Under the pieces are notes generated by a model that had not been told where the DNA came from, ran no database searches, and saw only the letters and a list, made by a program, of their open reading frames with translations. The position numbers and the translations under genes are program-made. DNA of 64,000 bases from assembly GCF_001515525.1 (NCBI RefSeq), contig NZ_BCNQ01000009.1:1-64000 (forward strand), written 5' to 3'. This DNA is from Piscicoccus intestinalis NBRC 104926 (GTDB lineage Bacteria > Actinomycetota > Actinomycetes > Actinomycetales > Dermatophilaceae). Below are positions 19,273 to 27,453 of the stretch, piece by piece; the stretch's first letter is position 1; every line of letters begins with the position of its first letter.

Positions 19273-20817
19273 TCAGAACAGCACGTAGCCGGTGGCCGCG
19301 GCGATGGGCGCGCTGAGGGCCACGGAGACGTACGCGCCGACCCGACCCTTGGCGGGCACGGCGGGCGCGCCGCGCATGGCGACCACCGACAGCACCGCGG
19401 CCGCGACCAGCACACCGATCAGCGCGCCGATCGCCCACGCGGGCAACCAGTTCCAGGGGCCGGCGACCGCGAGCAGCACGGTGGCGACGCCCCCATCGAG
19501 CACGCCGGACGCCAGCCGCAGCCGGTCCGATGGCCGCGTCAGCCGCACGAGCAGCCCCAACAGCACGGCGCCCGCCACGACGAGCGAGACGGTGCCGAGC
19601 ACGCCGGGCCCGGTGCGCAGCGGGGTCGAGGAGTCGCCGGCCAGGTCTGCGCCGAGCGAGTCGATCGAGGAGTCGGTGACGGCCAGCGCGAGGCCGGCGC
19701 GACCGGCCGCCGGGTCGAGGGCCAGGATCGTGCGCATCCCGCCGGTGCCGCCGTTGTGCCAGGTCAGCTCGCTGCCGCCGCCGCCCTCGCCACCCTCGCT
19801 GCCGGAGGCGGAGACGATCCAGCCGAGGCCGAGGCGCTCCCCATCCGCGGTCGCCGTGACCGGCTGGGTGGCCTGCGCGCCGGGCGCCGAGCCGTCGAGC
19901 ACGGCCTGCGCGAAGCGCGCGAGATCGCGAGCGGTCGTGCGGGTGGAGCTGCCGGCGGGCGCGAAACCGTCTCCGGTCCAGGGCTCGGCGGCGCGGCCGT
20001 TGGCCCAGCGCGGGGTCGGCACGCCGATGGGTTCACCCTCACCGGACGCGATGACCCGCGTCGCGGTCATGCCGAGCGGGGTGAACAGGCGCTGGCCGGC
20101 CAGGTCGGCCCACGAGTCGGCGCCGGCGGCCCGAGCCTGCGCCTGCCCGAGCAACGCCATGCCGAAGTTGGAGTACTCGAACCCGCCCGGCTCGCCGAAC
20201 TCGTCGGCCTCCGTCGCGCGGGCTGCGTCGATCACCCGCTGCGCGGACCAGTCGGCGTACGGGTCGACGGGCGCGAACGCCGACCGCAGGCCCACCATGC
20301 CCGCGGGCAGCCGAGGCAACCCGCTGGTGTGAGTGGCCAACTGCTGCAGCGTGGCTGCCCCGGCGGGGGTGCCCTGCAGCTCGGGCAGGTGCCGCGAGAG
20401 CGGGTCGTCGAGGCGCATCTCGCCGCGCGCGACGGCGTCGGCGAGCAGGTGCCCGGTGAACACCTTGGTGATCGAGCCGAGCTCGAACGGGGTGTCGGCG
20501 GACGGGGCCGCTCCGTCTCCGGCTCCGGGATCGCCGCCGAGGCCCGCGAAGGCGGTCCCGCCGGCGTCGATTCGCGCGGCCGACAGGGCGCCCAGGCCGC
20601 GCCCCTCGCCGACGGAAGCCTCGAGGCGGCCCACGAGATCGGGGTCACCGGAGCGTTGACCGCTCGCGCGCGGGTCGGGCCCGAACACGGCCGCGAGCAA
20701 CGCGCCGATCAGGGCCAGCACCGCGACCGACACGGCGACGGAACGTGGCATCACGCCTGACGGACGCGGCCCGGCGGTCTCGGGGTCCTTGGGAACAGGG
20801 GAGATCGAAGCAGGCAT
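19273..20817 (-). CDS. Membrane-anchored serine hydrolase of the beta-lactamase (class C/PBP4*) fold
   Basis: A 514-residue protein. A signal-anchor helix at about residues 26-45 is followed by an extracellular serine-hydrolase domain with the nucleophile motif SITK (S115-K118), the YSN motif in FEYSNFGMALLG and the third-box HNGGTGG. The C-terminal 120 residues contain about four membrane helices. Homologues act as peptidases or esterases on cell-wall or peptide substrates. ATG 20817 has GAGGA 6 bases upstream; an in-frame GTG four codons earlier overlaps that site. It lies 51 bases after the ArsR-like gene on the same strand and is probably its target. Confidence 0.88.
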   Translation of the reverse strand: MPASISPVPKDPETAGPRPSGVMPRSVAVSVAVLALIGALLAAVFGPDPRASGQRSGDPDLVGRLEASVGEGRGLGALSAARIDAGGTAFAGLGGDPGAGDGAAPSADTPFELGSITKVFTGHLLADAVARGEMRLDDPLSRHLPELQGTPAGAATLQQLATHTSGLPRLPAGMVGLRSAFAPVDPYADWSAQRVIDAARATEADEFGEPGGFEYSNFGMALLGQAQARAAGADSWADLAGQRLFTPLGMTATRVIASGEGEPIGVPTPRWANGRAAEPWTGDGFAPAGSSTRTTARDLARFAQAVLDGSAPGAQATQPVTATADGERLGLGWIVSASGSEGGEGGGGSELTWHNGGTGGMRTILALDPAAGRAGLALAVTDSSIDSLGADLAGDSSTPLRTGPGVLGTVSLVVAGAVLLGLLVRLTRPSDRLRLASGVLDGGVATVLLAVAGPWNWLPAWAIGALIGVLVAAAVLSVVAMRGAPAVPAKGRVGAYVSVALSAPIAAATGYVLF

Positions 20818-20868
20818 AAGAGTCCTCACAAAGGGCGAAGTTCGTTGGTTTGAAGCGGTATTCGCCGG

Positions 20869-21372
20869 TCACCGACCGGCGGCCGCCACGACGAGAAGGA
20901 CGGGAACGACGCGATGCGGCGGCACGGTGTAGCGGCCACGGCCCGCGGAGACCAACCATCCGGCGGCCACGAGCTGACGCAGATGGTGGTACAGCTGGCC
21001 GGTCGTGCCGAGCTCCTCGTCCTGCGCGAGCTCGGCGGTGGTCTCGACTCCGGTCAGGACGAGTTGCACGAGCCGCAGCCGCACGGGATGGGCCAGCGCG
21101 GCCAGCGCGGAGGCCGTCTCATGCCAGTCCGACTCGAGCAGTTCGGCGGGGTCGACGCCCATCTGCCAGCGCACCGGCCCCGTCGGCAGATCGAGCTGCC
21201 CCGCGTAGATCAAGCCGCCTTGCGGTCGCCGCCGGGACAGCTCGTCGAGCAGCCAAAAGTCGCCACCGTACCCACTCGGGCCCTCAGCCGCGGCCGGCTC
21301 ACTCTCGAACCGCTCGGTGAGGCGGGCCACGGCAGCCTCGAGAGCCGCGAGCCTCTCCTCCGTCGATGTCAT
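20869..21372 (-). CDS. ArsR-like winged-helix regulator
   Basis: A 167-residue protein. An N-terminal coiled-coil-like segment (TSTEERLAALEAAVARLTERF) is followed by a less conserved middle and a C-terminal winged helix (ASALAALAHPVRLRLVQLVLTGVETTAELAQDEELGTTGQLYHHLRQLVAAGWL) typical of ArsR/DUF5937-like regulators. The 3' end of the protein is hydrophobic. It precedes the serine-hydrolase gene and has a conspicuous TACGTA direct repeat just upstream of its start, which suggests autoregulation. No metal-binding cysteines are seen. Confidence 0.82.
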   Translation of the reverse strand: MTSTEERLAALEAAVARLTERFESEPAAAEGPSGYGGDFWLLDELSRRRPQGGLIYAGQLDLPTGPVRWQMGVDPAELLESDWHETASALAALAHPVRLRLVQLVLTGVETTAELAQDEELGTTGQLYHHLRQLVAAGWLVSAGRGRYTVPPHRVVPVLLVVAAAGR

Positions 21373-21382
21373 GAGTTCATAA

Positions 21383-21397
21383 TTACGTACTTACGTA
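21383..21397. promoter_or_regulatory. Candidate operator, TTACGTA direct repeat
   Basis: Two copies of TTACGTA, each containing the palindrome TACGTA, are spaced 8 bases apart 10-25 bases upstream of the ArsR-like start codon. The AT-rich patch is unusual in this genome and is well placed for autoregulation. Confidence 0.4.
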
Positions 21398-21424
21398 TTT
21401 AGATCAACCGCGAGGCGGCCTACG

Positions 21425-21570
21425 CCCCCCGAGAACCCCGTCCACGCCACCGAGGACGCCCCTGACAACGCCCGCCCATCCTGCGAACGGCAACGCCGGT
21501 GAGAACGCCCACGCCGCTGAAGGCACCCACGCCGCTGAGGGCACCGACACCCTGAGAACGCCCACTTCGC
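21425..21570. repeat. Degenerate tandem repeat, GAGAACGCCCACGCCGCTGA-like units
   Basis: Roughly seven imperfect 18-20-base units built from GCCGCTGA and GAGAACGCC words fill the space between the ArsR-like gene and the second family A palindrome. No open frame with gene character is present. Confidence 0.6.
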
Positions 21571-21638
21571 TGAACACTGCGTGTCGTGATGAGGACTGCA
21601 GCACGAACAGCAGTTCTCACCACGAGACGCAGTTCTCA
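21571..21638. repeat. Palindromic repeat family A, copy 2 (inverted)
   Basis: Arms 21571-21599 and 21610-21638 pair over about 24 of 29 positions. The loop AGCACGAACA is nearly the reverse complement of the loop of copy 1, so this copy is inserted in the opposite orientation and has diverged more. It lies downstream of the SnoaL-like gene. Confidence 0.8.
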
Positions 21639-21686
21639 GGGACGTTGGGTTTGGGGTGAGGTGAGCGGGTTACGCGGGGGCGTGGG

Positions 21687-22064
21687 TTACCAGGTGGTGG
21701 CGACGGAGCGGGAGACGAGCCAGCGGTCGCCCGCGCGACGATAGTCCTGGGCGAGTTGCAGGGGCCACGTGCTGCGGGCGCCGTAGACCGTGGCGTCGGT
21801 GCGGGTGCGGCCGACCAGGTGCGCGGTACGGCCGGCGACCTCGACAGTCACCGACTCCACGTCGATGTCGTGGTAGACGAACAGCCCGCGGCCCATCTCG
21901 CCGAGCCACTCGGCCCGAGGCTGCACGTGGCCGCCCATGTGGGTCAGCGTCATCTCCTCACCGAGCAACGCCCCGAGGGCCACCGTGTCATGCGCGGTCA
22001 TCGCCTGCAGCTGGGCGGCGAAGGCGGCGCGCACACCGGGCTCGGCGGTGTCTTTCGTGGTCAT
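21687..22064 (-). CDS. SnoaL-like / DUF4440 nuclear-transport-factor-2 fold protein
   Basis: A 125-residue protein of the NTF2-like cone fold: AAFAAQLQAMTAHDTVALGALLGEEMTLTHMGGHVQPRAEWLGEM and the C-terminal WPLQLAQDYRRAGDRWLVSRSVATTW strands are typical. ATG 22064 is fixed by GGGAGC 5 bases upstream; an upstream extension would translate part of the 71-base duplication. Members are small isomerases, hydrolases or ligand-binding proteins; activity here is unknown. It appears to be a single transcription unit. Confidence 0.85.
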   Translation of the reverse strand: MTTKDTAEPGVRAAFAAQLQAMTAHDTVALGALLGEEMTLTHMGGHVQPRAEWLGEMGRGLFVYHDIDVESVTVEVAGRTAHLVGRTRTDATVYGARSTWPLQLAQDYRRAGDRWLVSRSVATTW

Positions 22065-22135
22065 CGCAGCTCCCTGGGTGGGCCATGGGCCGGTCGCCCC
22101 GCTCGACGTCGGACGGGTCGGCGCCCCGAGCCTAG

Positions 22136-22279
22136 ACGCCCGAGCGCCGTCGATCACGCACCCGCGCAACGGACGGTCGGTCGCAACGGAGCCGGTGCCG
22201 GGCCCGTTACGCCCGAGCGCCGTCGATCACGCACCCGCGCAACGGACGGTCGGTCGCAACGGAGCCGGTGCCGGGCCCG
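22136..22279. repeat. 71-base direct tandem duplication
   Basis: Bases 22136-22206 and 22209-22279 are identical over 71 bases, with a two-base spacer. The duplication is non-coding and lies 72 bases upstream of the SnoaL-like start. Its perfect identity points to a recent event. Confidence 0.9.
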
Positions 22280-22287
22280 GCGGGACA

Positions 22288-22363
22288 CGGCCGAAGGCTG
22301 CCCTATCGGTCGAGGGCTAGGGCTGTAGCACGAGCCCCCGACCGAAAGGGCAGCCTTCGGCCG
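22288..22363. terminator. Long hairpin downstream of the SDR gene
   Basis: Arms 22288-22318 and 22333-22363 (31 bases, 29 paired) surround a 14-base loop; the arms begin CGGCCGAAGGCTGCCC. The structure ends 16 bases before the SDR stop codon on the minus strand, so it is transcribed right after that gene. It lacks a T-run, so rho-independent activity is uncertain; it may be another of the intergenic palindromes seen in this window. Confidence 0.6.
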
Positions 22364-22378
22364 GATTGAGGGGGTGGG

Positions 22379-23296
22379 TCAGGGGGTGGGCATGCCGCCG
22401 TTGACGTTGAGGGTCTCACCGAGCACGTAGCTCGACTCCGGCGAGGCGAGGAAGACGTACGCCGGAGCCAGCTCGGTCGGCTGCCCCGCGCGGCCCAGCG
22501 CGGTCTGGTGGCCGAACTCGGGCAGGGCGTCGGCGGGCTGGCCTTCCGAGGGCTGCAGCGGCGTCCAGATCGGACCGGGAGCCACGGCGTTGACGCGAAT
22601 CCCCTTGGGCGCCAGCGCCTCCGACAGCCCCTTGGTGAAGTTGTTGATGGCCGCCTTCGTCGAGGCGTAGTCGACGAGGGTCGGCGACGGCTGGTACGCC
22701 TGGATCGACGTCGAGTTGATGATCGTCGACCCCGGCTCCAGGTGCGGCAGCGCGGCGCGCACGAGCCGGAACATCGCCAGGATGTTGATGTCGTACGTGG
22801 CCTCGAGCTGCTCGTCGTCGATCTCGGTGAACTCGCCGGCGACCTGCTTGCCGCCGTTGTTGACGAGGATGTCGAGGCCGCCGAGCCCCTCGACCGCCTT
22901 CTCGACGAGCGTGGCCGCGAAGGCCTTGTCGCGCAGGTCGCCGGGCACGCGCACGGCGGTGCGGCCCGACTCCTCGATGATGCGCGCGATCTCGGCGGCG
23001 TCGCTCTCCTCCTCGGGGAGGTAGGTGATCGCGACGTCGGCGCCCTCGCGGGCGAAGGCGATGGCGGTAGCGGCGCCGATGCCGGAGTCGCCGCCGGTGA
23101 CGAGGGCCTTGCGGCCGGTCAGGCGGCCGGTGCCGCGGTAGGAGTGCTCCCCGAGGTCGGCCTTCGGGGTCATCTCGGAGTCGAGGCCGACGCCGGGAAG
23201 CGCCTGGGCGGGCGGGCTGATCTGCGGGTAGCGCGTCACCGGATCCTGCAGGGTCAGCTGGTCGGTGGTGGTCTGGTCGGTGTCCTGATCGGACAT
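22379..23296 (-). CDS. Short-chain dehydrogenase/reductase, general-stress type
   Basis: A 305-residue SDR with an N-terminal 40-residue extension typical of the YhdF/YdaD-like stress dehydrogenases. It has the cofactor loop TGGDSGIGAATA, the NNGGKQ motif, S in INSTSIQAYQ, and Y-x3-K in YASTKAAIN; it ends LNVNGGMPTP. ATG 23296 follows AAGGAGA by 6 bases; upstream in-frame codons run through the acidic protein gene. Partner substrate is unknown. It shares its strand with the acidic protein gene 82 bases upstream and is followed by a long hairpin. Confidence 0.9.
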   Translation of the reverse strand: MSDQDTDQTTTDQLTLQDPVTRYPQISPPAQALPGVGLDSEMTPKADLGEHSYRGTGRLTGRKALVTGGDSGIGAATAIAFAREGADVAITYLPEEESDAAEIARIIEESGRTAVRVPGDLRDKAFAATLVEKAVEGLGGLDILVNNGGKQVAGEFTEIDDEQLEATYDINILAMFRLVRAALPHLEPGSTIINSTSIQAYQPSPTLVDYASTKAAINNFTKGLSEALAPKGIRVNAVAPGPIWTPLQPSEGQPADALPEFGHQTALGRAGQPTELAPAYVFLASPESSYVLGETLNVNGGMPTP

Positions 23297-23378
23297 GTGC
23301 CATCTCCTTAGTACATGCAGGGCATGACGGGGTAGAGACGTGTCGATATCGGGGTGATCGGTGGGTCGGGCGCTGCGA

Positions 23379-23783
23379 CTACTCCACGGCGCCGGTGCTG
23401 ACCTCATTCTTGTCCGTGCCCGGGTCCAGCTCCTCGGCGGGCCCGGCTGCGGCCTCGTCGGCCTCCGTCGAGTCACCCGCGTCGCCGTCCTCGGGCTGCG
23501 CGGCGTTGTCTCGCGCGGGGGTCTCCTCCGCGGTCGACGGCTGCGCCGGCTCGTCGTCACCCGCGACCGGCTCGTCGTCGGTCGCCGCCGGCTCGTCGTC
23601 GGTCGCGACCGGCCCGCCCGAGGGCTCGTCCGACTCCGCCTCGTCCGACGGCTGCGCCGACTGGGATTCGGTCGCCTCACCGGTGTCGCCAGCGGCCTGC
23701 GGCTGCCCCTCGTTGGCCGCGTCGGTCGCCTCTTCGGCGATGGCCTGGGCGGGGGCCTTGTCGGCGTTGCTCTCGTCGCTCAT
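23379..23783 (-). CDS. Acidic, intrinsically disordered protein
   Basis: A 134-residue protein of very low complexity, almost entirely Asp, Glu, Ala, Ser, Thr, Gly and Pro, with an internal repeat of the type DDEPA/VATDDEP. It has no hydrophobic core, cysteine or aromatic residue and is predicted to be disordered. GGGAGG 5 bases before the ATG supports translation. It is probably co-transcribed with the SDR gene. Function is unknown; a stress-related, solute- or nucleic-acid-protective role is only a guess. A second, shorter protein of this kind is at 49075-49281. Confidence 0.65.
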   Translation of the reverse strand: MSDESNADKAPAQAIAEEATDAANEGQPQAAGDTGEATESQSAQPSDEAESDEPSGGPVATDDEPAATDDEPVAGDDEPAQPSTAEETPARDNAAQPEDGDAGDSTEADEAAAGPAEELDPGTDKNEVSTGAVE

Positions 23784-23798
23784 CGGGACCTCCCAAGT

Positions 23799-23818
23799 AG
23801 ACAGACAATTCGCTGTCT
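23799..23818. promoter_or_regulatory. Candidate operator AGACAG-N8-CTGTCT
   Basis: A perfect 6-base inverted repeat with an 8-base spacer, containing the only AT-rich patch in the gap, lies between the divergent acidic-protein gene and the XRE-type regulator gene. Confidence 0.4.
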
Positions 23819-23931
23819 CACGCTAGTGGGCACGGACTTCCCGCGCGAGCGGTGCCGGGCAGGGATGCGGAACGGCAAGGGGGTATCGGCAGGGTCTGGC
23901 GCTCGCCCGCGCGCTTCGTAGGCTGAATCGG

Positions 23932-24822
23932 GTGAACCCCAAGGACGAGCTGCGCGACTTCCTCAGCACCCGACGTGCGCGATTGACGCCGGCCGAGGTG
24001 GGGTTGCCCGTCTACGGCGTCAACCGCCGCGTCACCGGGCTGCGCCGCGAGGAGGTGGCGTTGCTCGCGGGCATCAGCGTCGAGTACTACATCCGCCTCG
24101 AACGCGGCCGCGTCGGGTCGGTCTCCGACACCGTGCTCGACGGACTGGCGCACGCGCTGCAGCTCGATGAGGCCGAACGGGACCATCTGCACAAGATCGT
24201 GCGGGCCGCGGCCGCGCCGAGCGGTGGTCGCCGTCAGGCACGACCGGCGCGCATGCGGGTGCGCGCGACGGTCCGGCGCGTGCTCGATCTCATGCCGAGC
24301 CCGGCGTACATCCGCAACGGCCGCTTCGACATCCTGGCCGCCAACGACCTGGGCCGCGCCCTGTACGGCCCGGTGTACGAGCGCTGCGGCCCCCGCGAGA
24401 CACCGAACAGCGCCCGGTTCGTCTTCCTCGACCCTACGGCGCCAGACTTCTTCGTCGATCTGGACTCCGTGCGCAGCGACGCCGTCGCCTTTCTGCGCGC
24501 GGAGGCCGGCGGTGACCCCTACAGCCGCGAACTCCACGACCTGATCGGCGAGCTCTGCACGCGCAGCGAGCAATTCCGCCACCTGTGGGCCGCCCACGAC
24601 GTGCGCTACCACCGGTCCGGCGTCAAGCGGCTGCACCACCCGCTCGTCGGCGACCTCACGCTCGACTTCGAGGCGTTCGAGCTGCCGAGCGACCCGGGCC
24701 AGCGCCTCAACGTCTACACGGCCGCCCCGGATTCGCCCAGCGCGCAAGCGCTCTCGCTGCTCGCCTGCTGGGCCTCTCCCCCGTCGGAGCCCGTGAGCGC
24801 GCAGCGTCCGCTCGAACCGTGA
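23932..24822 (+). CDS. XRE-type regulator with MmyB-like ligand domain
   Basis: A 296-residue regulator. The N-terminal DNA-binding domain (RDFLSTRRARLTPAEVGL..RRVTGLRREEVALLAGISVEYYIRLERGR) is the XRE/helix-turn-helix of the MmyB class, and the C-terminal 180 residues are the PAS-like MmyB ligand-binding domain (PAYIRNGRFDILAANDLGRAL, YHRSGVKRLHHPLVGDLTLDFEAFEL). GTG 23932 is the natural start. In actinobacteria these proteins often control a neighbouring short-chain dehydrogenase, consistent with the divergent SDR locus here. The ligand, possibly a fatty-acid-like molecule, is not shown by sequence. Confidence 0.88.
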   Translation: MNPKDELRDFLSTRRARLTPAEVGLPVYGVNRRVTGLRREEVALLAGISVEYYIRLERGRVGSVSDTVLDGLAHALQLDEAERDHLHKIVRAAAAPSGGRRQARPARMRVRATVRRVLDLMPSPAYIRNGRFDILAANDLGRALYGPVYERCGPRETPNSARFVFLDPTAPDFFVDLDSVRSDAVAFLRAEAGGDPYSRELHDLIGELCTRSEQFRHLWAAHDVRYHRSGVKRLHHPLVGDLTLDFEAFELPSDPGQRLNVYTAAPDSPSAQALSLLACWASPPSEPVSAQRPLEP

Positions 24823-24871
24823 GCCAGCGCGACGGACTCCCTCACCGGCCTCACCGGCCGTGACGGGCTGA

Positions 24872-24940
24872 CGAACGGACACCTTCCGGTCGACGGGACA
24901 CCTGCGATCGCACGTGTCCGGTCGAGGAGCCGGTGCCCGG
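24872..24940 (-). repeat. Palindromic repeat family B, copy 1
   Basis: Read on the minus strand, about 69 bases match the plus strand at 59029-59098 with roughly 80% identity, including a TGCGATCG core and GTGTCCCGTCGA. Internally, GGACAC...GTGTCC halves give a hairpin around the TGCGATCGCA core. It lies between two genes on the plus strand. Confidence 0.7.
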
Positions 24941-25052
24941 GCCGAGGCGGCGTGCGCCCCGGGCGGCCCGTCGTCACGCCGACCAGGAGTAGGGTCTCTG
25001 GCTGTTGCGAGGGCCGCGGCGCGGCCGGCCGGCGAGAGGTGGGGGTGTGGCG

Positions 25053-26291
25053 ATGCCACTGCAGCGACGGATTCCGACGTGGGGCGAGCTGCGCCCGCTC
25101 GTGCAGTTCGAGAAGCCGACCTGGCGGCGCACGGAGGCGACCCTGGCGCGGGCGGCGACGATCGAAGACCTGCGCGCCCTGGCGAAGCGGCGCGCCCCCA
25201 CAGCGGTCTTCGACTACGTCGACGGTGCCGCCGAGGGCGAGGTCTCGCTACAGCGGGCGCGGGAGGCGTTCCGGCGCGTGGAGTTTCGCCCGCACGTGCT
25301 GCGCGACGTCGCGCGGGTGCGCGCGGGTGTCGAGCTGCTCGGCGTGACCAGTCCGGTCCCGCTCGTGCTCGCGCCAACCGGTTTCACGCGGATGATGCAC
25401 CACGAGGGCGAATGGGCCGTCGGTCGGGCCGCGGCCGCGGCGGGGGTGCCGTACGCGCTGTCGACGATGGGCACCGTCTCCGTCGAGGACCTCGCCGCCG
25501 ACGTTCCGGAGGTGCAGCACTGGTTCCAGCTGTACCTGTGGCGCGACCGCGACGCCTCCCGCGACCTCATGCGCCGCGCCGCCGCCAACGGCTTCGAGAC
25601 CCTCGTCCTCACGGTCGACACGGCGGTGGCCGGGCAGCGGCTGCGCGACGTCCGCAACGGCCTGACGGTGCCGCCCTCGCTGACCCCGCGCACGATCGGC
25701 GGCATGGCGATCCGCCCGCGCTGGTGGGCGAACGTGCTGACCAGCGAGCCGATCGAGTTCGCCTCGCTGCGCACCTCGGGAGGCAGCGTGGCCGACCTCG
25801 TCGACCGGATGTTCGACCCGAGCGTCACGCTCGCCGACCTCGCCTGGCTGCGCGAGAGCTGGCCGGGGCGCATCGTCGTCAAGGGCATCCAGCACCCGGA
25901 CGACGCCCGAGACCTCGTCGACCTCGGCGTCGACGGCCTCATCGTCTCCAACCACGGCGGCCGCCAGCTCGACCGGGCGGTCGCGCCCCTGGAGCTGCTG
26001 CCCGAGGTCGTCGCGGCCGTCGACCACCGCGTGCCGGTGCTGCTCGACAGCGGCGTGCTCAACGGCGGCGACATCGTGGCCGCCGTGGCCCTGGGCGCCG
26101 ACGCCGTCATGGTCGGGCGCGCCTACCTGTACGGGCTCATGGCCGGCGGCCAGGCGGGCGTGACCCGCTCGCTGGAGATCCTCACCTCGCAGGTGCACCG
26201 CACGCTGAGCCTGCTCGGGGTACCGGACGTGCGCGACCTGACCGCGAGCCACGTTCGGCTGCGGCAGGATTCGGCCGTCGCCGCGACGTGA
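25053..26291 (+). CDS. FMN-dependent alpha-hydroxy-acid oxidoreductase (L-lactate dehydrogenase/oxidase type)
   Basis: A 412-residue TIM-barrel flavoenzyme of the lactate/glycolate/mandelate family. FDYVDGAAEGEVSLQRAREAF, LAPTGFTRMMHHEGE, FQLYLWRDRD and the C-terminal SNHGGRQLDRAVAPLELLPEV are family blocks; the base is H301 in SNHGGRQLD, and GADAVMVGRAYLYGLMAGG binds FMN phosphate. ATG 25053 is preferred because MPLQRRIPTWGELRPL matches the family start, with a purine-rich site before it. Such enzymes oxidise L-lactate or related 2-hydroxyacids; cytochrome-, quinone- or oxygen-coupling cannot be decided. Confidence 0.9.
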   Translation: MPLQRRIPTWGELRPLVQFEKPTWRRTEATLARAATIEDLRALAKRRAPTAVFDYVDGAAEGEVSLQRAREAFRRVEFRPHVLRDVARVRAGVELLGVTSPVPLVLAPTGFTRMMHHEGEWAVGRAAAAAGVPYALSTMGTVSVEDLAADVPEVQHWFQLYLWRDRDASRDLMRRAAANGFETLVLTVDTAVAGQRLRDVRNGLTVPPSLTPRTIGGMAIRPRWWANVLTSEPIEFASLRTSGGSVADLVDRMFDPSVTLADLAWLRESWPGRIVVKGIQHPDDARDLVDLGVDGLIVSNHGGRQLDRAVAPLELLPEVVAAVDHRVPVLLDSGVLNGGDIVAAVALGADAVMVGRAYLYGLMAGGQAGVTRSLEILTSQVHRTLSLLGVPDVRDLTASHVRLRQDSAVAAT

Positions 26292-26322
26292 TCGACGCCG
26301 CGACGTCGCTGAGGGCGGCGGC

Positions 26323-27285
26323 TCAGTCGCCGATCCCTCCGAGGAAGTCGGCCGTCGCGGCGGCGATCTGTCGCTGGGCGACGTCGCGGGAGACGGTGGG
26401 CACCCCGTCTCCCGGCTGCTCGCCGTAGTCGCCGAAGTACGCGTGCGAGCCGCCCTCGACGGCAACGAAGCTCGCGCTCGGCAGCTGCTCGGCGGCGCCG
26501 CGCACGACCGAGGCGGTCGCCAGTTCGTCGCGGGTGCCGTAGATCGACAGCGCGGGCAGCGGCACGTCGCGCACCGAGGAGTCGGGGTAGGAGGCCCACA
26601 GCACGAGGCCGGCGATCCGGGGGTCGCCGGTTGCGGCCGCGCGGGCGGCCGCGACGCCGCCCAGGCTGTGCCCGCCCACCACCCACCTGCTGACCTGCGG
26701 GTTCGCGTCCATGACGCGGCTCGGTGCGCCGAGGGCGGCGAACGCCAGGTCGAACGGCTGCTTGACGATGACGACCCGGTGTCCGCGTTCGGCGACCCGC
26801 ACGAGCAGCGGCACGTAGGCCCTCGGGTCCACCCGCGCGCCCGGCTGGAAGATCAGGCCCACGCCCGAATCAGGGGTTGTCGGCGCCAGGGTGATCGACG
26901 AGGAGCCCTGCGTCACAGTGACGCTCGGACTCGACGTCGCCGCGACCGCGGTCGGACTCGCGGAGAACGGCCGCAGGCACGCGAGCACGCCGCAGGCGAG
27001 CACGGTGACCAGCACGGCCGCCAGGGCCCGCACGAGAGGCCATCGGCGCCTGACCGGCGCGGGGCGGAGCGCGCGAGCGAGCAGCCCGGCTCCCACGAGG
27101 AACGCCAGAGCCAGGGTCACGGGGTGCGCCGGGTGCCCGGCGCGCAGCGTGTCGAAGCGGGTGAGCGCCAGCCACAGCGGCACCGCGAGCCAGGCTCCCG
27201 CGACGAGCAGACGCAGCCACCGATGCCCGCGCGAAACCGAGTCCCCGTCCGTCTCGGCCAGCCTGCTCACCGGCTCGCCAGCCAT
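26323..27285 (-). CDS. Membrane-anchored alpha/beta hydrolase
   Basis: A 320-residue protein. Three hydrophobic stretches near the N-terminus (LRLLVAGAWLAVPLWLAL, VTLALAFLVGAGLLA, LVRALAAVLVTVLACGVLACL) anchor an extracytoplasmic alpha/beta hydrolase domain: nucleophile elbow VVGGHSLGGVAAA, acid in GTRDEL and a late histidine in GGSHAYFGDYG. ATG 27285 was preferred to a GTG 69 bases upstream. The family contains carboxylesterases and lipases; substrate unknown. It is the last clearly chromosomal gene before the lower-GC island. Confidence 0.82.
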   Translation of the reverse strand: MAGEPVSRLAETDGDSVSRGHRWLRLLVAGAWLAVPLWLALTRFDTLRAGHPAHPVTLALAFLVGAGLLARALRPAPVRRRWPLVRALAAVLVTVLACGVLACLRPFSASPTAVAATSSPSVTVTQGSSSITLAPTTPDSGVGLIFQPGARVDPRAYVPLLVRVAERGHRVVIVKQPFDLAFAALGAPSRVMDANPQVSRWVVGGHSLGGVAAARAAATGDPRIAGLVLWASYPDSSVRDVPLPALSIYGTRDELATASVVRGAAEQLPSASFVAVEGGSHAYFGDYGEQPGDGVPTVSRDVAQRQIAAATADFLGGIGD

Positions 27286-27453
27286 CCCCGCAGCCTGTTC
27301 ACGCCGCGATGCTACCGGGCACCCGGGACCCCGTAGGGGAGCAAAAGTAGTCACGTCTCGCTCGGCTTGTTTCTGCGGTTCTCAGCCTACTGCGCGGGGG
27401 CGCGTCCTGCCCAATGTCATCGAACGAAGCGCGCCCCCCGAGTCCGGGTTCGG
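27286..27453. other. Left edge region of the accessory island
   Basis: Base composition changes from above 70% GC to clearly lower across these 168 bases, between the alpha/beta hydrolase and the MFS gene. No coding sequence, tRNA or obvious repeat was seen. A left attachment site is expected here if the island was inserted between the hydrolase and the LysM gene, but no convincing shared core with the right edge (41559-41748) was found. Confidence 0.3.

Noticed and set aside
22379-23680. Longer form of the SDR beginning at 23680
   Set aside because: The extra N-terminus is Arg/Pro-rich antisense-like sequence of the acidic gene; AAGGAGA at 23296 sets the start.
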